64,000 nucleotides of DNA from Brucella pseudintermedia (GCF_042697365.1 NZ_CP137604.1); one strand, 5' to 3'; positions 38,090 to 47,609 are shown, counted from the first letter of the stretch. Numbers and translations are program-made. Notes: generated by a model not told the origin, from the sequence alone.

Positions 38090-39220
38090 TCAATCCACTA
38101 GACGGTCTTTCAGAAATTCCAGCACGGCCGTCGGCGGTACGTCCTTTGCAATGAAGGACTGGCCAATGCCGCGCGTCAGGATGAAGGTCAGCGCGCCGCG
38201 CGCCACTTTCTTGTCCTGCGCAATATAATCCATCAGTTTTTCTGCCGGTGGCAATCCGCCCGGCACATCCGACAGCCGATGGGGCAGGCCGACAGCCTTC
38301 AGATGCGCTTCGACGCGCTCCGCCTCCTCGATGCCGCAGAGGTTCATCTTGACCGAGAAGCGATGCGCCAGCGCCATGCCGATGGCGACGCCCTCGCCAT
38401 GCACGAGGCGGGTCGAATCGTAACCGGTTGCCGTTTCCAGCGCATGGCCGAACGTATGGCCGAGATTGAGAAGCGCACGGTCGCCGGTTTCGCGCTCGTC
38501 ACGGGCCACGACCGCCGCCTTGCAACGGCAGGATTCAGCGATAGCTTCTATCCGCGCCGCGCCGCCTGAAAAAACTTCCTGCCAGTTCTTTTCCAGCCAT
38601 CCGAAGAAGTCCGGGCGGTCGATCAGGCCATATTTCGCAACTTCGGCATAACCGGCGCGAAACTCACGTGGGCTCAGCGTATCGAGCACATCCGTATCGG
38701 CCAGCACAAGTTGCGGCTGATAGAAAACGCCGACGAGGTTCTTGCCGTGGGCGGTGTTGATGCCGGTCTTGCCCCCGACGGAGGAATCCACCTGCGACAG
38801 CAGCGAGGTCGGCATCTGTACGAAATTCATGCCGCGCCGCACGATCCCGGCAACGAAGCCGGAAAGATCGCCGACCACGCCGCCGCCAAATGCCACCACC
38901 GCATCGCCGCGTTCCAGTCGCGCCGCCAGGACGGCATTGGTTACGGTTTCCAGCGTGGAAAAGGATTTTGATTTCTCTCCCGCCGCAACGATCACCGGCG
39001 TCACATCGATACCGGCCCTGACGAAGCTTTCGGTCAGGCGCTCAAGATGGGCCTTGGCGACATTTTCGTCTGTCACCACAGCCACGCGCACGCCTCTGAG
39101 GCGCTTCGCTATTTCCTCGCCCGCACGGTCAACCAGTCCCTTGCCGATGAGGATATCATAGGAGCGGTCGCCAAGCGACACGGGAACGGTGGTGACACCG
39201 GCGATGGAAGGCGCGTTCAT
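38090..39220 (-). CDS. aroB: 3-dehydroquinate synthase
   Basis: A 376-residue NAD- and metal-dependent lyase-type enzyme making 3-dehydroquinate in the shikimate pathway. Signatures are AFGGGVVGDLSGFVAGIVRRGMNFVQMPTSLLSQVDSSVGGKTGINT and LNLGHTFGHALETATGY with a metal-binding histidine pair. The ATG at 39220 follows GGAGA with good spacing; the longer reading is not supported. It lies next to aroK, the usual aroK-aroB pairing. Confidence 0.96.
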   Translation of the reverse strand: MNAPSIAGVTTVPVSLGDRSYDILIGKGLVDRAGEEIAKRLRGVRVAVVTDENVAKAHLERLTESFVRAGIDVTPVIVAAGEKSKSFSTLETVTNAVLAARLERGDAVVAFGGGVVGDLSGFVAGIVRRGMNFVQMPTSLLSQVDSSVGGKTGINTAHGKNLVGVFYQPQLVLADTDVLDTLSPREFRAGYAEVAKYGLIDRPDFFGWLEKNWQEVFSGGAARIEAIAESCRCKAAVVARDERETGDRALLNLGHTFGHALETATGYDSTRLVHGEGVAIGMALAHRFSVKMNLCGIEEAERVEAHLKAVGLPHRLSDVPGGLPPAEKLMDYIAQDKKVARGALTFILTRGIGQSFIAKDVPPTAVLEFLKDRLVD

Positions 39221-39274
39221 GCGTAGTCTCCAATACATGCGAGGACATTACCGGTTCTGTCGGTTTGACAGCCC

Positions 39275-39865
39275 TTAAGCCTCTGATCTTTCGAGATGTC
39301 CGGCCAGAACATCGAGCAGTTCGGCGGCGATCACTTCCTTCTTGTCGTCACGCGTCATTAGCTGGAGATCGGCCAGCGCATAGACGGGATAACGCTCATT
39401 CATCAGTCGCAGCATGACGCCGCGCGGATCGCTGTTTTTCAAAAGCGGGCGGTTCTGGCGGCGCGAGACCCGCTCCATCAGAATATCGATTTCCGCATTG
39501 AGCCAGATAGAAACGCCGGCACGCGCAATTGCGGCGCGCGTTTCGGCGTTCATATAGGCTCCGCCGCCGGTTGCCAGAACCATCGGCCCGTCTTCAAGCA
39601 GTCGCATGATGACGCGGCGTTCAAGATCACGGAACTCGACCTCGCCATAGGCTTCGAACAGTTCGGGAATGGTCATGCGCGAAACCGCTTCGATCTCCGT
39701 ATCGGCATCGCGAAACGGCAATCCGAGAAGGCTTGCCGCCTTGCGCCCGACGGTGGATTTTCCCGCGCCCATCAGCCCCACAAGCACCACGACTTTTGAA
39801 CCGAGCAGATCGCGGATCAGCGCCGCTTTCTCATGTAGATTGTTTTGTTTTGCCGTACTGCCCAT
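39275..39865 (-). CDS. aroK: Shikimate kinase
   Basis: A 196-residue P-loop kinase that phosphorylates shikimate. Walker A lies in LVGLMGAGKSTVGRKAA, the shikimate-binding region in FRDADTEIEAVSRM, FEAYGEVEFRDLE and LATGGGAYMN, and the lid in SRRQNRPLL. The start is set at the ATG at 39865, where the family alignment begins (about 200 residues is usual); longer readings to 40045 run through non-coding sequence. It precedes aroB in the same transcript, 54 bases apart. Confidence 0.95.
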   Translation of the reverse strand: MGSTAKQNNLHEKAALIRDLLGSKVVVLVGLMGAGKSTVGRKAASLLGLPFRDADTEIEAVSRMTIPELFEAYGEVEFRDLERRVIMRLLEDGPMVLATGGGAYMNAETRAAIARAGVSIWLNAEIDILMERVSRRQNRPLLKNSDPRGVMLRLMNERYPVYALADLQLMTRDDKKEVIAAELLDVLAGHLERSEA

Positions 39866-40038
39866 TGTCCTCGTCCATTTGCTCTGGTTCCACATGAAAA
39901 ACGGGACGACGTCAATTGCTTTGATCGTTTTGAAGGCGTGCAGAACCGGAAGTGCGGCTTTTTTTGCGGGATTGGACAGTTGTTCCCTCTTTCGTCGGCC
40001 TCCTTGCTTTCGTCCAAATGCCACAGCATAAGGGATGA

Positions 40039-40275
40039 ATGCCAACGCTGACGCGCCTCGTCACCTTTCTCGCCCTTGCCATCGCCATCGTCTATGGCGC
40101 GATGTATGCGCTTGCCAATTTCGTGGAGCCCGCCACGCGCGAGATCACCGTCGAAATACCGGCTTCGAAGCTGAAACCGGTCACGATTGCGCCTCCATCA
40201 GCCCCCGCAGCCGAGCCTGCCGCGGCAGAAACCGCCGGTACGGACACTCAATCGTCACAGACATCACAGGAGTGA
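40039..40275 (+). CDS. Small single-pass membrane protein upstream of xerD
   Basis: A 78-residue protein with an N-terminal hydrophobic helix (LVTFLALAIAIVYGAMYALANFV), a conserved-looking VEPATREITVEIP segment and an Ala/Pro/Thr-rich tail. It may be anchored in the inner membrane with the tail in the periplasm. An AAGGG ribosome-binding site precedes the ATG. xerD begins two bases after its stop, so the two are coupled. No function is known to me. Confidence 0.65.
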   Translation: MPTLTRLVTFLALAIAIVYGAMYALANFVEPATREITVEIPASKLKPVTIAPPSAPAAEPAAAETAGTDTQSSQTSQE

Positions 40276-40277
40276 CG

Positions 40278-41201
40278 ATGCGCGCATCGCTGGCGATCGA
40301 GAATTTTCTGGAAATGATGAGCGCCGAACGCGGAGCGGCGGAAAACACGCTTGAATCCTACCGGCGCGATCTTGAAGCGGTGGCGGATGTGCTGGCAGCC
40401 CGCGGCGTCAATCTCACGGAGGCCGGGCCGGACCATATCCGCAGCGCCATCGATGCCATGGCGACGGAAGGCTTTGCCGCCACCTCGCAGGCCCGGCGCC
40501 TGTCGGCGCTGCGCCAGTTCTTCCGCTTTCTCTATTCGGAAGGCTATCGACAGGACGACCCCACCGGCACCGTCGACGCGCCCAAAAAGCAAAAGCCGCT
40601 GCCCAAGATCATGAGCGTCGAAAACGTTACCCGGCTCCTCGACCGGGCGGTGCTTGAAGCCGATAAGCCCGGCGAACCGGCTGATCGCATCAAGGCGCTG
40701 CGCCTTCATGCGCTTCTCGAAACACTTTATGCCACTGGGCTTCGCGTCTCGGAACTTGTGGGCCTGCCCGTCACCGTCGCGCGCACTGACCATCGTTTTC
40801 TGCTGGTGCGCGGCAAGGGTTCCAAGGAACGCATGGTTCCGCTTTCGCCCAAGGCGCGCGAAGCGCTGCAGCGCTTTCTGACTTTGCGGGATTCCTTGCC
40901 CGGCAGCGACGATAATCCATGGCTGTTTCCGGCTTTTTCGGAAAGCGGCCATCTGGCGCGCCAGGTTTTCGCCCGCGAGTTGAAAGGGCTTGCTGCGCGA
41001 GCAGGCTTGTCGGCAGCCGCCATCTCGCCGCACGTACTTCGTCATGCCTTTGCCAGCCACCTGCTGCAGAACGGCGCCGATCTGCGCACCGTGCAGCAAT
41101 TGCTCGGCCATGCCGACATTTCCACCACCCAGATTTATACGCATGTGCTTGAGGAAAGACTGCATAAGCTTGTCAGCGAGCATCATCCGCTTGCCGATTA
41201 G
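40278..41201 (+). CDS. xerD: Tyrosine recombinase XerD
   Basis: A 307-residue tyrosine recombinase, partner of XerC for chromosome-dimer resolution at dif. The N-terminal core-binding domain is about residues 1-95. The catalytic residues lie in YATGLRVSELVGL, GKGSKERMVPL, ISPHVLRHAFASHLL, LGHADISTTQIYTHV. The start at 40278 follows AGGAG at good spacing; a longer open frame from 40035 is not supported because it runs through the small membrane-protein gene in another frame. The D assignment rests on the LRHAFASHLLQNGADLR-type sequence. Confidence 0.93.
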   Translation: MRASLAIENFLEMMSAERGAAENTLESYRRDLEAVADVLAARGVNLTEAGPDHIRSAIDAMATEGFAATSQARRLSALRQFFRFLYSEGYRQDDPTGTVDAPKKQKPLPKIMSVENVTRLLDRAVLEADKPGEPADRIKALRLHALLETLYATGLRVSELVGLPVTVARTDHRFLLVRGKGSKERMVPLSPKAREALQRFLTLRDSLPGSDDNPWLFPAFSESGHLARQVFARELKGLAARAGLSAAAISPHVLRHAFASHLLQNGADLRTVQQLLGHADISTTQIYTHVLEERLHKLVSEHHPLAD

Positions 41202-41339
41202 CCATTGTGCGGCTATGAGAAAATCGAAAATTTGCAAGATGAGCCCGCAGTGAATATGTAAGGCGCCGTAAATCAGCCTTTTTGAGGCTGCCTTTAAAGC
41301 GGCACATCCCTTTGTAAAACGCACGAACAGTCAGGCCCG

Positions 41340-42293
41340 ATGTACAACTATCTCGACTTTGAAAAACCCGTCGCCGACCTTGAAGGCCAGATTCTTGAGC
41401 TGAAAAAGCTCGCGCAGGAACAGGGCAGCGTCGAGATGAGCGACGAGATTCGTCGCCTCGAGAAGCGTTCAGCCGACGCGCTGAAGGACATCTACCGCAA
41501 GCTGACCCCATGGCAGAAGGCGCTGATCGCCCGCCATCCAGACCGTCCGCACTGCCTGGAATATATCGACCGGCTATTCACCGAATTCACCCCGCTTGCC
41601 GGTGACCGCAAATTCGCCAATGATGAAGCCATTCAGGCCGGTTTCGGCCGTTTCAACGGTCAGGCAGTCGCGATCATCGGACAGGAAAAGGGTTCCGATA
41701 CCAAGACGCGCCTCAAGCACAATTTCGGCTCGGCCCGTCCGGAAGGCTACCGCAAGGCCGTCCGCATCATGGAAATGGCCGACCGCTTCCAACTGCCGCT
41801 CATCACCTTTGTCGATACGGCAGGCGCCTATCCGGGCGTCAGCGCCGAGGAACGCGGCCAGGCAGAAGCCATCGCCCGCTCGACGGCAGAGTGCCTCAAG
41901 CTGCGCGTCCCGGTCATCTCGATCATCATCGGTGAAGGCGGCTCTGGCGGTGCGATTGCAATCGCCGTTGCAAACCGCGTCTACATGCTTGAGCATTCGA
42001 TCTATTCGGTGATCTCGCCTGAGGGCGCTGCCTCCATCCTCTGGCATGATTCGACCCGCGCCAAGGATGCTGCCTCCAACATGCGCATCACCGCGCAGGA
42101 CCTCTTCGATCTCAAGATCATCGACGGCATCATTCCCGAACCGATGGGCGGCGCGCATCGCGGCAAGGAAGCCGTGATCGACGCCACCGGCGACATCATC
42201 GCCGCATCACTGCGTTCAATGAAGGATATTGACGGCGAAACGCTGAAGCAGGAACGCCGCCAGAAGTTCCTCGAGATCGGTCGCAACATCTGA
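41340..42293 (+). CDS. accA: Acetyl-CoA carboxylase carboxyltransferase subunit alpha
   Basis: A 317-residue half of the carboxyltransferase of ACC, which makes malonyl-CoA for fatty-acid synthesis with AccD. MYNYLDFEKPVADLEGQI at the N-terminus, FVDTAGAYPGVSAEERGQAEAIARS, IIGEGGSGGAIAIAVANRVYMLEHSIYSVISPEGAASILW are all diagnostic. The length is standard. accD is not in the window, consistent with scattered ACC genes in alphaproteobacteria. Some 138 bases separate it from xerD, probably with its own promoter. Confidence 0.97.
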   Translation: MYNYLDFEKPVADLEGQILELKKLAQEQGSVEMSDEIRRLEKRSADALKDIYRKLTPWQKALIARHPDRPHCLEYIDRLFTEFTPLAGDRKFANDEAIQAGFGRFNGQAVAIIGQEKGSDTKTRLKHNFGSARPEGYRKAVRIMEMADRFQLPLITFVDTAGAYPGVSAEERGQAEAIARSTAECLKLRVPVISIIIGEGGSGGAIAIAVANRVYMLEHSIYSVISPEGAASILWHDSTRAKDAASNMRITAQDLFDLKIIDGIIPEPMGGAHRGKEAVIDATGDIIAASLRSMKDIDGETLKQERRQKFLEIGRNI

Positions 42294-42513
42294 TTCTCAC
42301 CGTCACTGATCGATAGTTCATCTGGAAAGTTCTGCGTTTTCCGGATTTGCATCATGCTGGAAATTCGGCCATATTGCCGACGCGCCGGGTTTTAGCTATC
42401 TGAGCAAGGTTTTATAAACGATACCGTAAGGTTTCGTTTATAGGATCGGACCTTCAGGAAATCGACTTTTGCTCATAAAGTCTCTGGCGTAGCTCTAACA
42501 GACTTGATGCGAC

Positions 42514-43746
42514 ATGAAGATCAGAACCGCAATTCTAGGCTCCTTACTGGCAACCGCGCTCCTCGCCGGCTGCCAGGGTTCGTCCGTATCCGACCTGAGC
42601 CTCAGGGCTGAAAAGCCGCTTCCGGAAAAGATCGTAGCCAAGATGAAGGCGAAGGGCATGACCCGCACCTCGCCGATCATGGTACGCATCTTTAAAGAGG
42701 AAGGCATTCTCGAAGTCTGGAAGCAGAAGAACAACGGCAAATACGACCAGATCGCTTCCTATGAAATCTGCAAATGGTCGGGCAAGCTCGGTCCCAAATA
42801 TATCGAGGGCGACCGCCAGGCGCCGGAAGGTTTCTACACCGTCCGTCCGTCCCAGATGAACCCCAACTCGAATTACTATCTTGCTTTCAACATCGGCTTT
42901 CCGAATGCTTATGACCGCGCCAATGGCCGCACGGGCCAGCACCTGATGGTGCATGGCGCATGTTCGTCATCGGGCTGTTATTCGATGACCGACGAACAGG
43001 TCGCCGAGATTTACGCCTTCGGACGCGACGCCTTCAAGGGCGGCCAGCGCGACTTCCAGATTCAGGCGTTCCCCTTCCGCATGACCGCCGCCAACATGGC
43101 GCGCTACAGGAACGATCCGAATTATTCGTTCTGGAAGATGCTGAAGCAGGGCTACGACGCGTTTGAGACCACCAAGGTTCCACCCAAGGTCGATGTCTGC
43201 GAGAAGCGTTACGTCTTCAACGTATCCACGCCCGACGGTCAGCCGCTTTCGCCGACTGATGCCTGCCCACCCTCTGTTGGCAGCGAGGCCATGTCCTATG
43301 CGTCTTACGAAAAGACCTATCAGTCCGCTTTCAGCGCTGCGCAGAAGGCACCGGCACCGTCCATTCAGGGCATTGCCGAAGCCGAGCTCGTCTCTGCCTG
43401 GTCTGCCGCCCGCGCGCGCGGCGAAAAGGTGACGCGCGAGCCGCCATCGCTTTCCCCGGCTTCCGCTGAAAAGGCGGGCGCGCCGGACATTCGCCCGGCA
43501 ACGCCATCCGTACAGCCGACAGCCATTGCTGCAACGCCGCAGCCGTCTGCCGCTCCGGCTCAGCCGACGACGCAGACCGCACCCGTGCCCGCACCGCAGC
43601 CAAACCCGGCAGCGTCTGCACAAGCCGCCGCTCCGCAAGTCTCCCCAATGACGACCGCCAGTACAATGACGCAGAATGCCGAACAAACGGCACCTGTCGC
43701 GGCCGCGGAACCGAAAAAGCCGTGGTGGAAGATCATCGGGAATTGA
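42514..43746 (+). CDS. L,D-transpeptidase-family lipoprotein (YkuD fold)
   Basis: A 410-residue exported protein. The signal ILGSLLATALLAGC has a lipobox with the lipidated cysteine near residue 20. The YkuD domain is about residues 55-185, with the catalytic signature HLMVHGACSSSGCYSMT, that is HxxxxSxxC with the nucleophilic cysteine. The rest, about residues 260-400, is a low-complexity Ala/Pro/Gln/Thr-rich tail. Enzymes of this type crosslink peptidoglycan 3-3 or attach lipoproteins to it; the YafK-like layout is not further assigned. The start has no strong Shine-Dalgarno. Confidence 0.9.
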   Translation: MKIRTAILGSLLATALLAGCQGSSVSDLSLRAEKPLPEKIVAKMKAKGMTRTSPIMVRIFKEEGILEVWKQKNNGKYDQIASYEICKWSGKLGPKYIEGDRQAPEGFYTVRPSQMNPNSNYYLAFNIGFPNAYDRANGRTGQHLMVHGACSSSGCYSMTDEQVAEIYAFGRDAFKGGQRDFQIQAFPFRMTAANMARYRNDPNYSFWKMLKQGYDAFETTKVPPKVDVCEKRYVFNVSTPDGQPLSPTDACPPSVGSEAMSYASYEKTYQSAFSAAQKAPAPSIQGIAEAELVSAWSAARARGEKVTREPPSLSPASAEKAGAPDIRPATPSVQPTAIAATPQPSAAPAQPTTQTAPVPAPQPNPAASAQAAAPQVSPMTTASTMTQNAEQTAPVAAAEPKKPWWKIIGN

Positions 43747-43982
43747 TAGCCCGGCAGGAGGACATTCCTGTCTACGACCTGAGGGGGCTTAAATGCCCCC
43801 TTCCGGTTTTGAAAACCCGCAATCGTCTGGAAAAAATGCCGAGCGGAGCGCTTCTCTGGGTGGAAGCGACCGATCCGCTGTCAGGCATAGACGTGCCGCA
43901 TTTCTGCACGCAGGAAGGCCACGCCCTCATCGCGCAGCAGCGAGAAGGCACGCTGCAACGCTTTCTCATTCGCAAGAAGTAA
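43722..43982 (+). CDS. TusA/SirA-family sulfurtransferase-like protein
   Basis: An 86-residue TusA-like protein, with the family core VYDLRGLKCPLPVLKTRNRLEKM (Cys-Pro-x-Pro) and a typical C-terminal strand. Such proteins relay sulfur for tRNA thiolation, molybdopterin or other uses. The 5' end is odd: the open frame begins at a GTG inside the end of the L,D-transpeptidase gene. A strong AGGAGG at 43756-43761 lies inside this frame with no ATG, GTG or TTG in frame at proper distance after it. The real start may be an upstream codon or a non-standard one. It is 3 bases from the convergent GTPase gene. Confidence 0.78.
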   Translation: MVEDHRELIARQEDIPVYDLRGLKCPLPVLKTRNRLEKMPSGALLWVEATDPLSGIDVPHFCTQEGHALIAQQREGTLQRFLIRKK

Positions 43983-43985
43983 GTA

Positions 43986-45146
43986 TCAATTCCGGGGCGA
44001 AAAACCGGGAATAGCCAGCGGATTTTCGGTCAGCGCGGCACGGTCCGGCCTGTCCAGCGCCGGGCGTCCCAAAAACGCGTCGAAAAGTTCACGCACATAG
44101 GTTTCCGGCAGATCCTTTACGATCATTACCAGAAGCGTCTCATGCTTGTCCTGCGGCCACTGTGGCAGACGTGCGGGCGGGTGGAAAATCTTCTGCACCC
44201 CGTGGATGACCACCGGACGGTCCGGGTCTTCCTCAATCTGCACAATGCCCTTCACCCGCAAAAGCTTCTCGCCATGCGTCGAACGCAGAAGATCGAGGAA
44301 CATCTCGAAGGTTGACAGCGGGATCGGCGCGTCGTGACGCAGCGAGAAGGAGCGGATCGCATCGTCATGGTGATGATGATGCGCGTGGCCCTGATTGTGA
44401 CGGTGATCATGTTGATGATGGTCGTGATCGCAATCCGGCCCGCACACATGGTCATGACCATGATGCTCATCCTCATAGGCTTCCGCCCTCAGCCAGCGCT
44501 GAACATCCGCCGATTTTGTTTCCGGGTTATAAAGCCCGCATTCGAAAAGCGCGGCGTAGCCTGTGCGCTGCTCAGACGCCTCCAGAATATCCGCGCCAGG
44601 ATTGAGCGCATGGAGACGCGCCTTCAACGCCGCCAATCCTGCCTGCGCTTCCGGCAGATCGGTTTTGGTCAGCACGATGCGGTCGGCCATTGCCACCTGC
44701 TTGACGGCTTCCTCGTGGTTGTCGAGCGTCGCCATGCCGTTGACGGCGTCCACCGTGGCCAGAACCCCATCAAGCCTGAAAGCCTGCATGAGCACTGGAT
44801 GTCCCATGATCGAATGCAGCAGCGGCGCCGGGTCAGCAAGACCGGTGGTTTCGATGATGACGCGCTTCAGCGCCTTGATGCGTCCGGTCTGGAGGCGGTC
44901 AATAAGGTCAGCGAGCGTATCGACCAGCTCGCCGCGCACCGTGCAGCACAAGCAGCCGTCGGCAAGCTCGATCACGCCCTCGCTCGCCTGCTCGACCAGC
45001 AGATGATCGATGCTGACCTCGCCGAATTCATTGATGATGACCGCCGTATCGCATAGCGCCGGGTCTTTCAGAAGCCGGTTGAGAAGCGTGGTCTTGCCTG
45101 AACCGAGAAAGCCGGTCAGCACGGAAACGGGAATGGGATTTCGCAT
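43986..45146 (-). CDS. CobW/COG0523 GTPase, probable metal chaperone
   Basis: A 386-residue G3E P-loop GTPase. Walker A is LTGFLGSGKTTLLNRLL, the metal-binding CxCC motif is in LADGCLCCTVRGEL, and the nucleotide motif is TKTD. The C-terminal CobW_C domain is seen in RSFSLRHDAPIPLSTFEMFLDLLR. A His/Asp-rich segment (HHGHDHVCGPDCDHDHHQHD and more) between the domains suggests zinc or another transition metal. COG0523 members act in B12 or zinc supply; without Zur boxes or B12 genes next door the metal is unassigned. It is nearly adjacent to a D,D-carboxypeptidase gene. Confidence 0.9.
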   Translation of the reverse strand: MRNPIPVSVLTGFLGSGKTTLLNRLLKDPALCDTAVIINEFGEVSIDHLLVEQASEGVIELADGCLCCTVRGELVDTLADLIDRLQTGRIKALKRVIIETTGLADPAPLLHSIMGHPVLMQAFRLDGVLATVDAVNGMATLDNHEEAVKQVAMADRIVLTKTDLPEAQAGLAALKARLHALNPGADILEASEQRTGYAALFECGLYNPETKSADVQRWLRAEAYEDEHHGHDHVCGPDCDHDHHQHDHRHNQGHAHHHHHDDAIRSFSLRHDAPIPLSTFEMFLDLLRSTHGEKLLRVKGIVQIEEDPDRPVVIHGVQKIFHPPARLPQWPQDKHETLLVMIVKDLPETYVRELFDAFLGRPALDRPDRAALTENPLAIPGFSPRN

Positions 45147-45147
45147 G

Positions 45148-46260
45148 TCAGTTGACGGCCGTTGTCACACCCGCTGCCCGCTGCGGACGCGGCATCGGCA
45201 CGGGAATCTGCGAAATATCGAGCTGGCTCGCCCGGGTGATCGGCCCCGGCTCCGACACCAGACCGACGCGAACCGGAACCGGATCACGATCCATCGCATG
45301 GATATAGGGCGAATTGATTTTCAGCTTGCCCTCGACATCGCGGCCATCCCAACGGTCGGCCATCGCTTCCTGGCTGCAGATCGCCTTGCGCATATCGGTG
45401 GCCTGGTTGAGATTGGCGCCCGCCGTCGGACGCAGCGTCGCCAGCGTCACGCCGCCGCCCGCACTAGCGCGGAAAGCATCGCTCATCAGTTGCGCGGCCT
45501 GAACCGCACGCGCTTCCTGCCGGTCGGCGCCAAGCACGATTGCCAGCACGGTCCTGCCGTTTCGGGTGGCCGAGCTTGCAAGATTGAAGCCGGATGCGCA
45601 GACGAAGCCGGTCTTCATGCCGTCCGCACCGTCATAGCGGCCAAGCAGGATGTTATAATTGGCCTGCACCTTCTTGCCTGCGCCCGGATCGATCGCTTCG
45701 GTCGCGAAATAATGTGCATATTGCGGAAATTCGCGGCGAAGCTGCACGGCGAGAACCGCCAGATCGCGTGCTGTCGTGTAATTGTTCGGATCGTGCAGAC
45801 CGTTCGGATTGGCGAAATGCGAGCCGACCATTCCGATACGCTGGGCTTCCGCATTCATGCGCTGCACGAAGGCCGATTCCGTTCCGCCCACGGCTTCGGC
45901 AACCGCAACCGCAACGTCATTTGCCGACTTCACCAGCATGATCTTCAGTGCCGTATCGAGCGTCATGACAGATCCGGGCTTGTAGCCCATCTTGCTCGGC
46001 GGCTCCTTAGCGGCGTTGACCGTCATGCGCACCGGCGATTCCAGCGTCATCTGACCCGACTGAAGTGCACGGAATGCCACATAGGCCGTCATCATCTTGG
46101 TCAGCGAAGCTGGATACCAGCGCTGGAATGCCTCCTGCTGCGCATAGACCTTACCGGTCGCCACATCCACTGCAATCGATGGATTGGCCTCAGCGGATGC
46201 CAGTGCGGCAGCGGACAGGCCAGCAACTGCAAACCAGATTTTCAATGATTTCGACATCAT
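45148..46260 (-). CDS. D-alanyl-D-alanine carboxypeptidase (peptidase S11)
   Basis: A 370-residue penicillin-binding protein of the DacA type. Its signal region is LKIWFAVAGLSAAALASAEA. Active-site motifs are SLTK in WYPASLTKMMTAYVAF, SAN in LVKSANDVAVAVAEAVGG, and KTG in YDGADGMKTGFVCASG. It removes the terminal D-Ala of peptidoglycan stem peptides in the periplasm. The C-terminus is Pro-rich with no obvious anchor helix. An ATG at 46260 or 46257 is chosen because the signal peptide begins there. Only one base separates it from the CobW gene, so a shared transcript is likely. Confidence 0.92.
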   Translation of the reverse strand: MMSKSLKIWFAVAGLSAAALASAEANPSIAVDVATGKVYAQQEAFQRWYPASLTKMMTAYVAFRALQSGQMTLESPVRMTVNAAKEPPSKMGYKPGSVMTLDTALKIMLVKSANDVAVAVAEAVGGTESAFVQRMNAEAQRIGMVGSHFANPNGLHDPNNYTTARDLAVLAVQLRREFPQYAHYFATEAIDPGAGKKVQANYNILLGRYDGADGMKTGFVCASGFNLASSATRNGRTVLAIVLGADRQEARAVQAAQLMSDAFRASAGGGVTLATLRPTAGANLNQATDMRKAICSQEAMADRWDGRDVEGKLKINSPYIHAMDRDPVPVRVGLVSEPGPITRASQLDISQIPVPMPRPQRAAGVTTAVN

Positions 46261-46445
46261 TCCGTAGTTCCAATCGAAATAGCCTGCAACTTTTGCGGGT
46301 CCGAAGCGCGACATAATGGGGAGATTAACGTTTTCTTTATCTATGCCATGTGGCGATGAAAAGGCAAACAGGGATTGCCCGCTTTCACCGAAACGTCATA
46401 TCCTGCCCCCTTCAAATCATGCCCAATCCGGGGAGCCATCAGAAA

Positions 46446-47609
46446 ATGCCAGTGTTGAATCGTGCCGTTGAAATGCAAGCGGAAATCGCCGCATGGCGGC
46501 GAAAACTGCACCAGAATCCTGAACTGCTCTATGACGTGCACGAAACTGCAAAATTTGTCGAAGACAAGCTGAAATCCTTCGGTTGCGATCTTGTGGAAAC
46601 CGGTGTCGGTCGCACCGGCGTGGTCGGCATCATCAAGGGCCGCCACGGCGACGGCCCGGCCATCGGCTTGCGCGCCGACATGGATGCACTGCCCATTACA
46701 GAGACGAGCGGCGTCGAATGGACCTCGCAAAATCCCGGCAAGGCGCATTCCTGCGGCCATGACGGGCACACATCCATGCTGCTGGGCGCGGCGCAATATC
46801 TCGCAGAAACCCGCAATTTCCGCGGCTCGGTCGCGCTCCTGTTCCAGCCAGCCGAAGAAGGCGGCGCTGGCGGCCTCGCCATGGTCGAGGACGGCGTGAT
46901 GGACCGCCATAACATTACGGAAGTCTACGGAGTCCACAATATGCCGGGCCTGTCGGTCGGCCAGTTCGCGATGCGAAAAGGCCCGATCATGGCTGCGACC
47001 GACGAATTCGACCTTTTCATTTCCGGGCGCGGCGGCCACGCCGCACAGCCGCATCGCACCATCGATCCGATCCTTGCAGGTTCCCAATTGATGATCGCCT
47101 TGCAAGGCATTGTCTCGCGCAACACCGATCCGCTCGATTCGCTCGTCATCTCGGTGACAAAGTTCATGGCGGGCGAGGCCTATAATGTGATCCCGGAAAG
47201 GGCGACCTTGTCCGGAACTGTCCGTACGCTCAAAAAGGAAACCCGCGCTTTTGCCGAACGCCGCATCCGCGAAGCGGCGAGCGGTATCGCTGCCGCTACC
47301 GGCGCGGAAATCAGCGTGCGCTACAAGAACAATTATCCGGTCACCTTCAACCACGATACGCAGACGGAATTTGTCGCCCGTATCGCAAGCTCGGTTGCCG
47401 GTGAAGGCAAGGTGGACGAGAATGTCGAGCCGATGATGGCGGCGGAAGATTTTTCCTACATGCTGGAAGCACGTCCCGGCGCCTACATCTTCCTCGGCAA
47501 TGGTGACACGCCCGGTCTTCACCACCCGGCCTATGACTTCAATGACGATGCCATTCCTTATGGCGTGAGCTATTTCGTGGCTCTGGCGGAAACGGCGCTT
47601 GCCGCCTGA
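46446..47609 (+). CDS. M20-family amidohydrolase
   Basis: About 387 residues of the M20D hydrolase family (hippurate hydrolase, N-acyl-amino-acid amidohydrolase, aminoacylase). Metal ligands are visible in IGLRADMDALPI, AHSCGHDGHTSMLLGAA, and LLFQPAEEGGAGG; the dimerisation domain is TDEFDLFISGRGGHAAQPHRT. The C-terminal ligand lies in EDFSYMLEARPGAYIFLGNG and FNDDAIPYGVSY. The start is at MPVLNRAVEM after a GGGGAG; longer readings are possible. Its substrate is unknown. It precedes the tRNA-Arg gene. Confidence 0.9.
   Translation: MPVLNRAVEMQAEIAAWRRKLHQNPELLYDVHETAKFVEDKLKSFGCDLVETGVGRTGVVGIIKGRHGDGPAIGLRADMDALPITETSGVEWTSQNPGKAHSCGHDGHTSMLLGAAQYLAETRNFRGSVALLFQPAEEGGAGGLAMVEDGVMDRHNITEVYGVHNMPGLSVGQFAMRKGPIMAATDEFDLFISGRGGHAAQPHRTIDPILAGSQLMIALQGIVSRNTDPLDSLVISVTKFMAGEAYNVIPERATLSGTVRTLKKETRAFAERRIREAASGIAAATGAEISVRYKNNYPVTFNHDTQTEFVARIASSVAGEGKVDENVEPMMAAEDFSYMLEARPGAYIFLGNGDTPGLHHPAYDFNDDAIPYGVSYFVALAETALAA

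Noticed and set aside
40035..40277. N-terminal extension of xerD to 40035
   Set aside because: The frame overlaps a small membrane-protein gene with better coding character, and XerD homology and a good Shine-Dalgarno both place the start at 40278.
44334..45056. Long plus-strand ORF opposite the CobW gene
   Set aside because: Its residues follow the complement of the His-rich CobW sequence; CobW motifs are complete on the minus strand.
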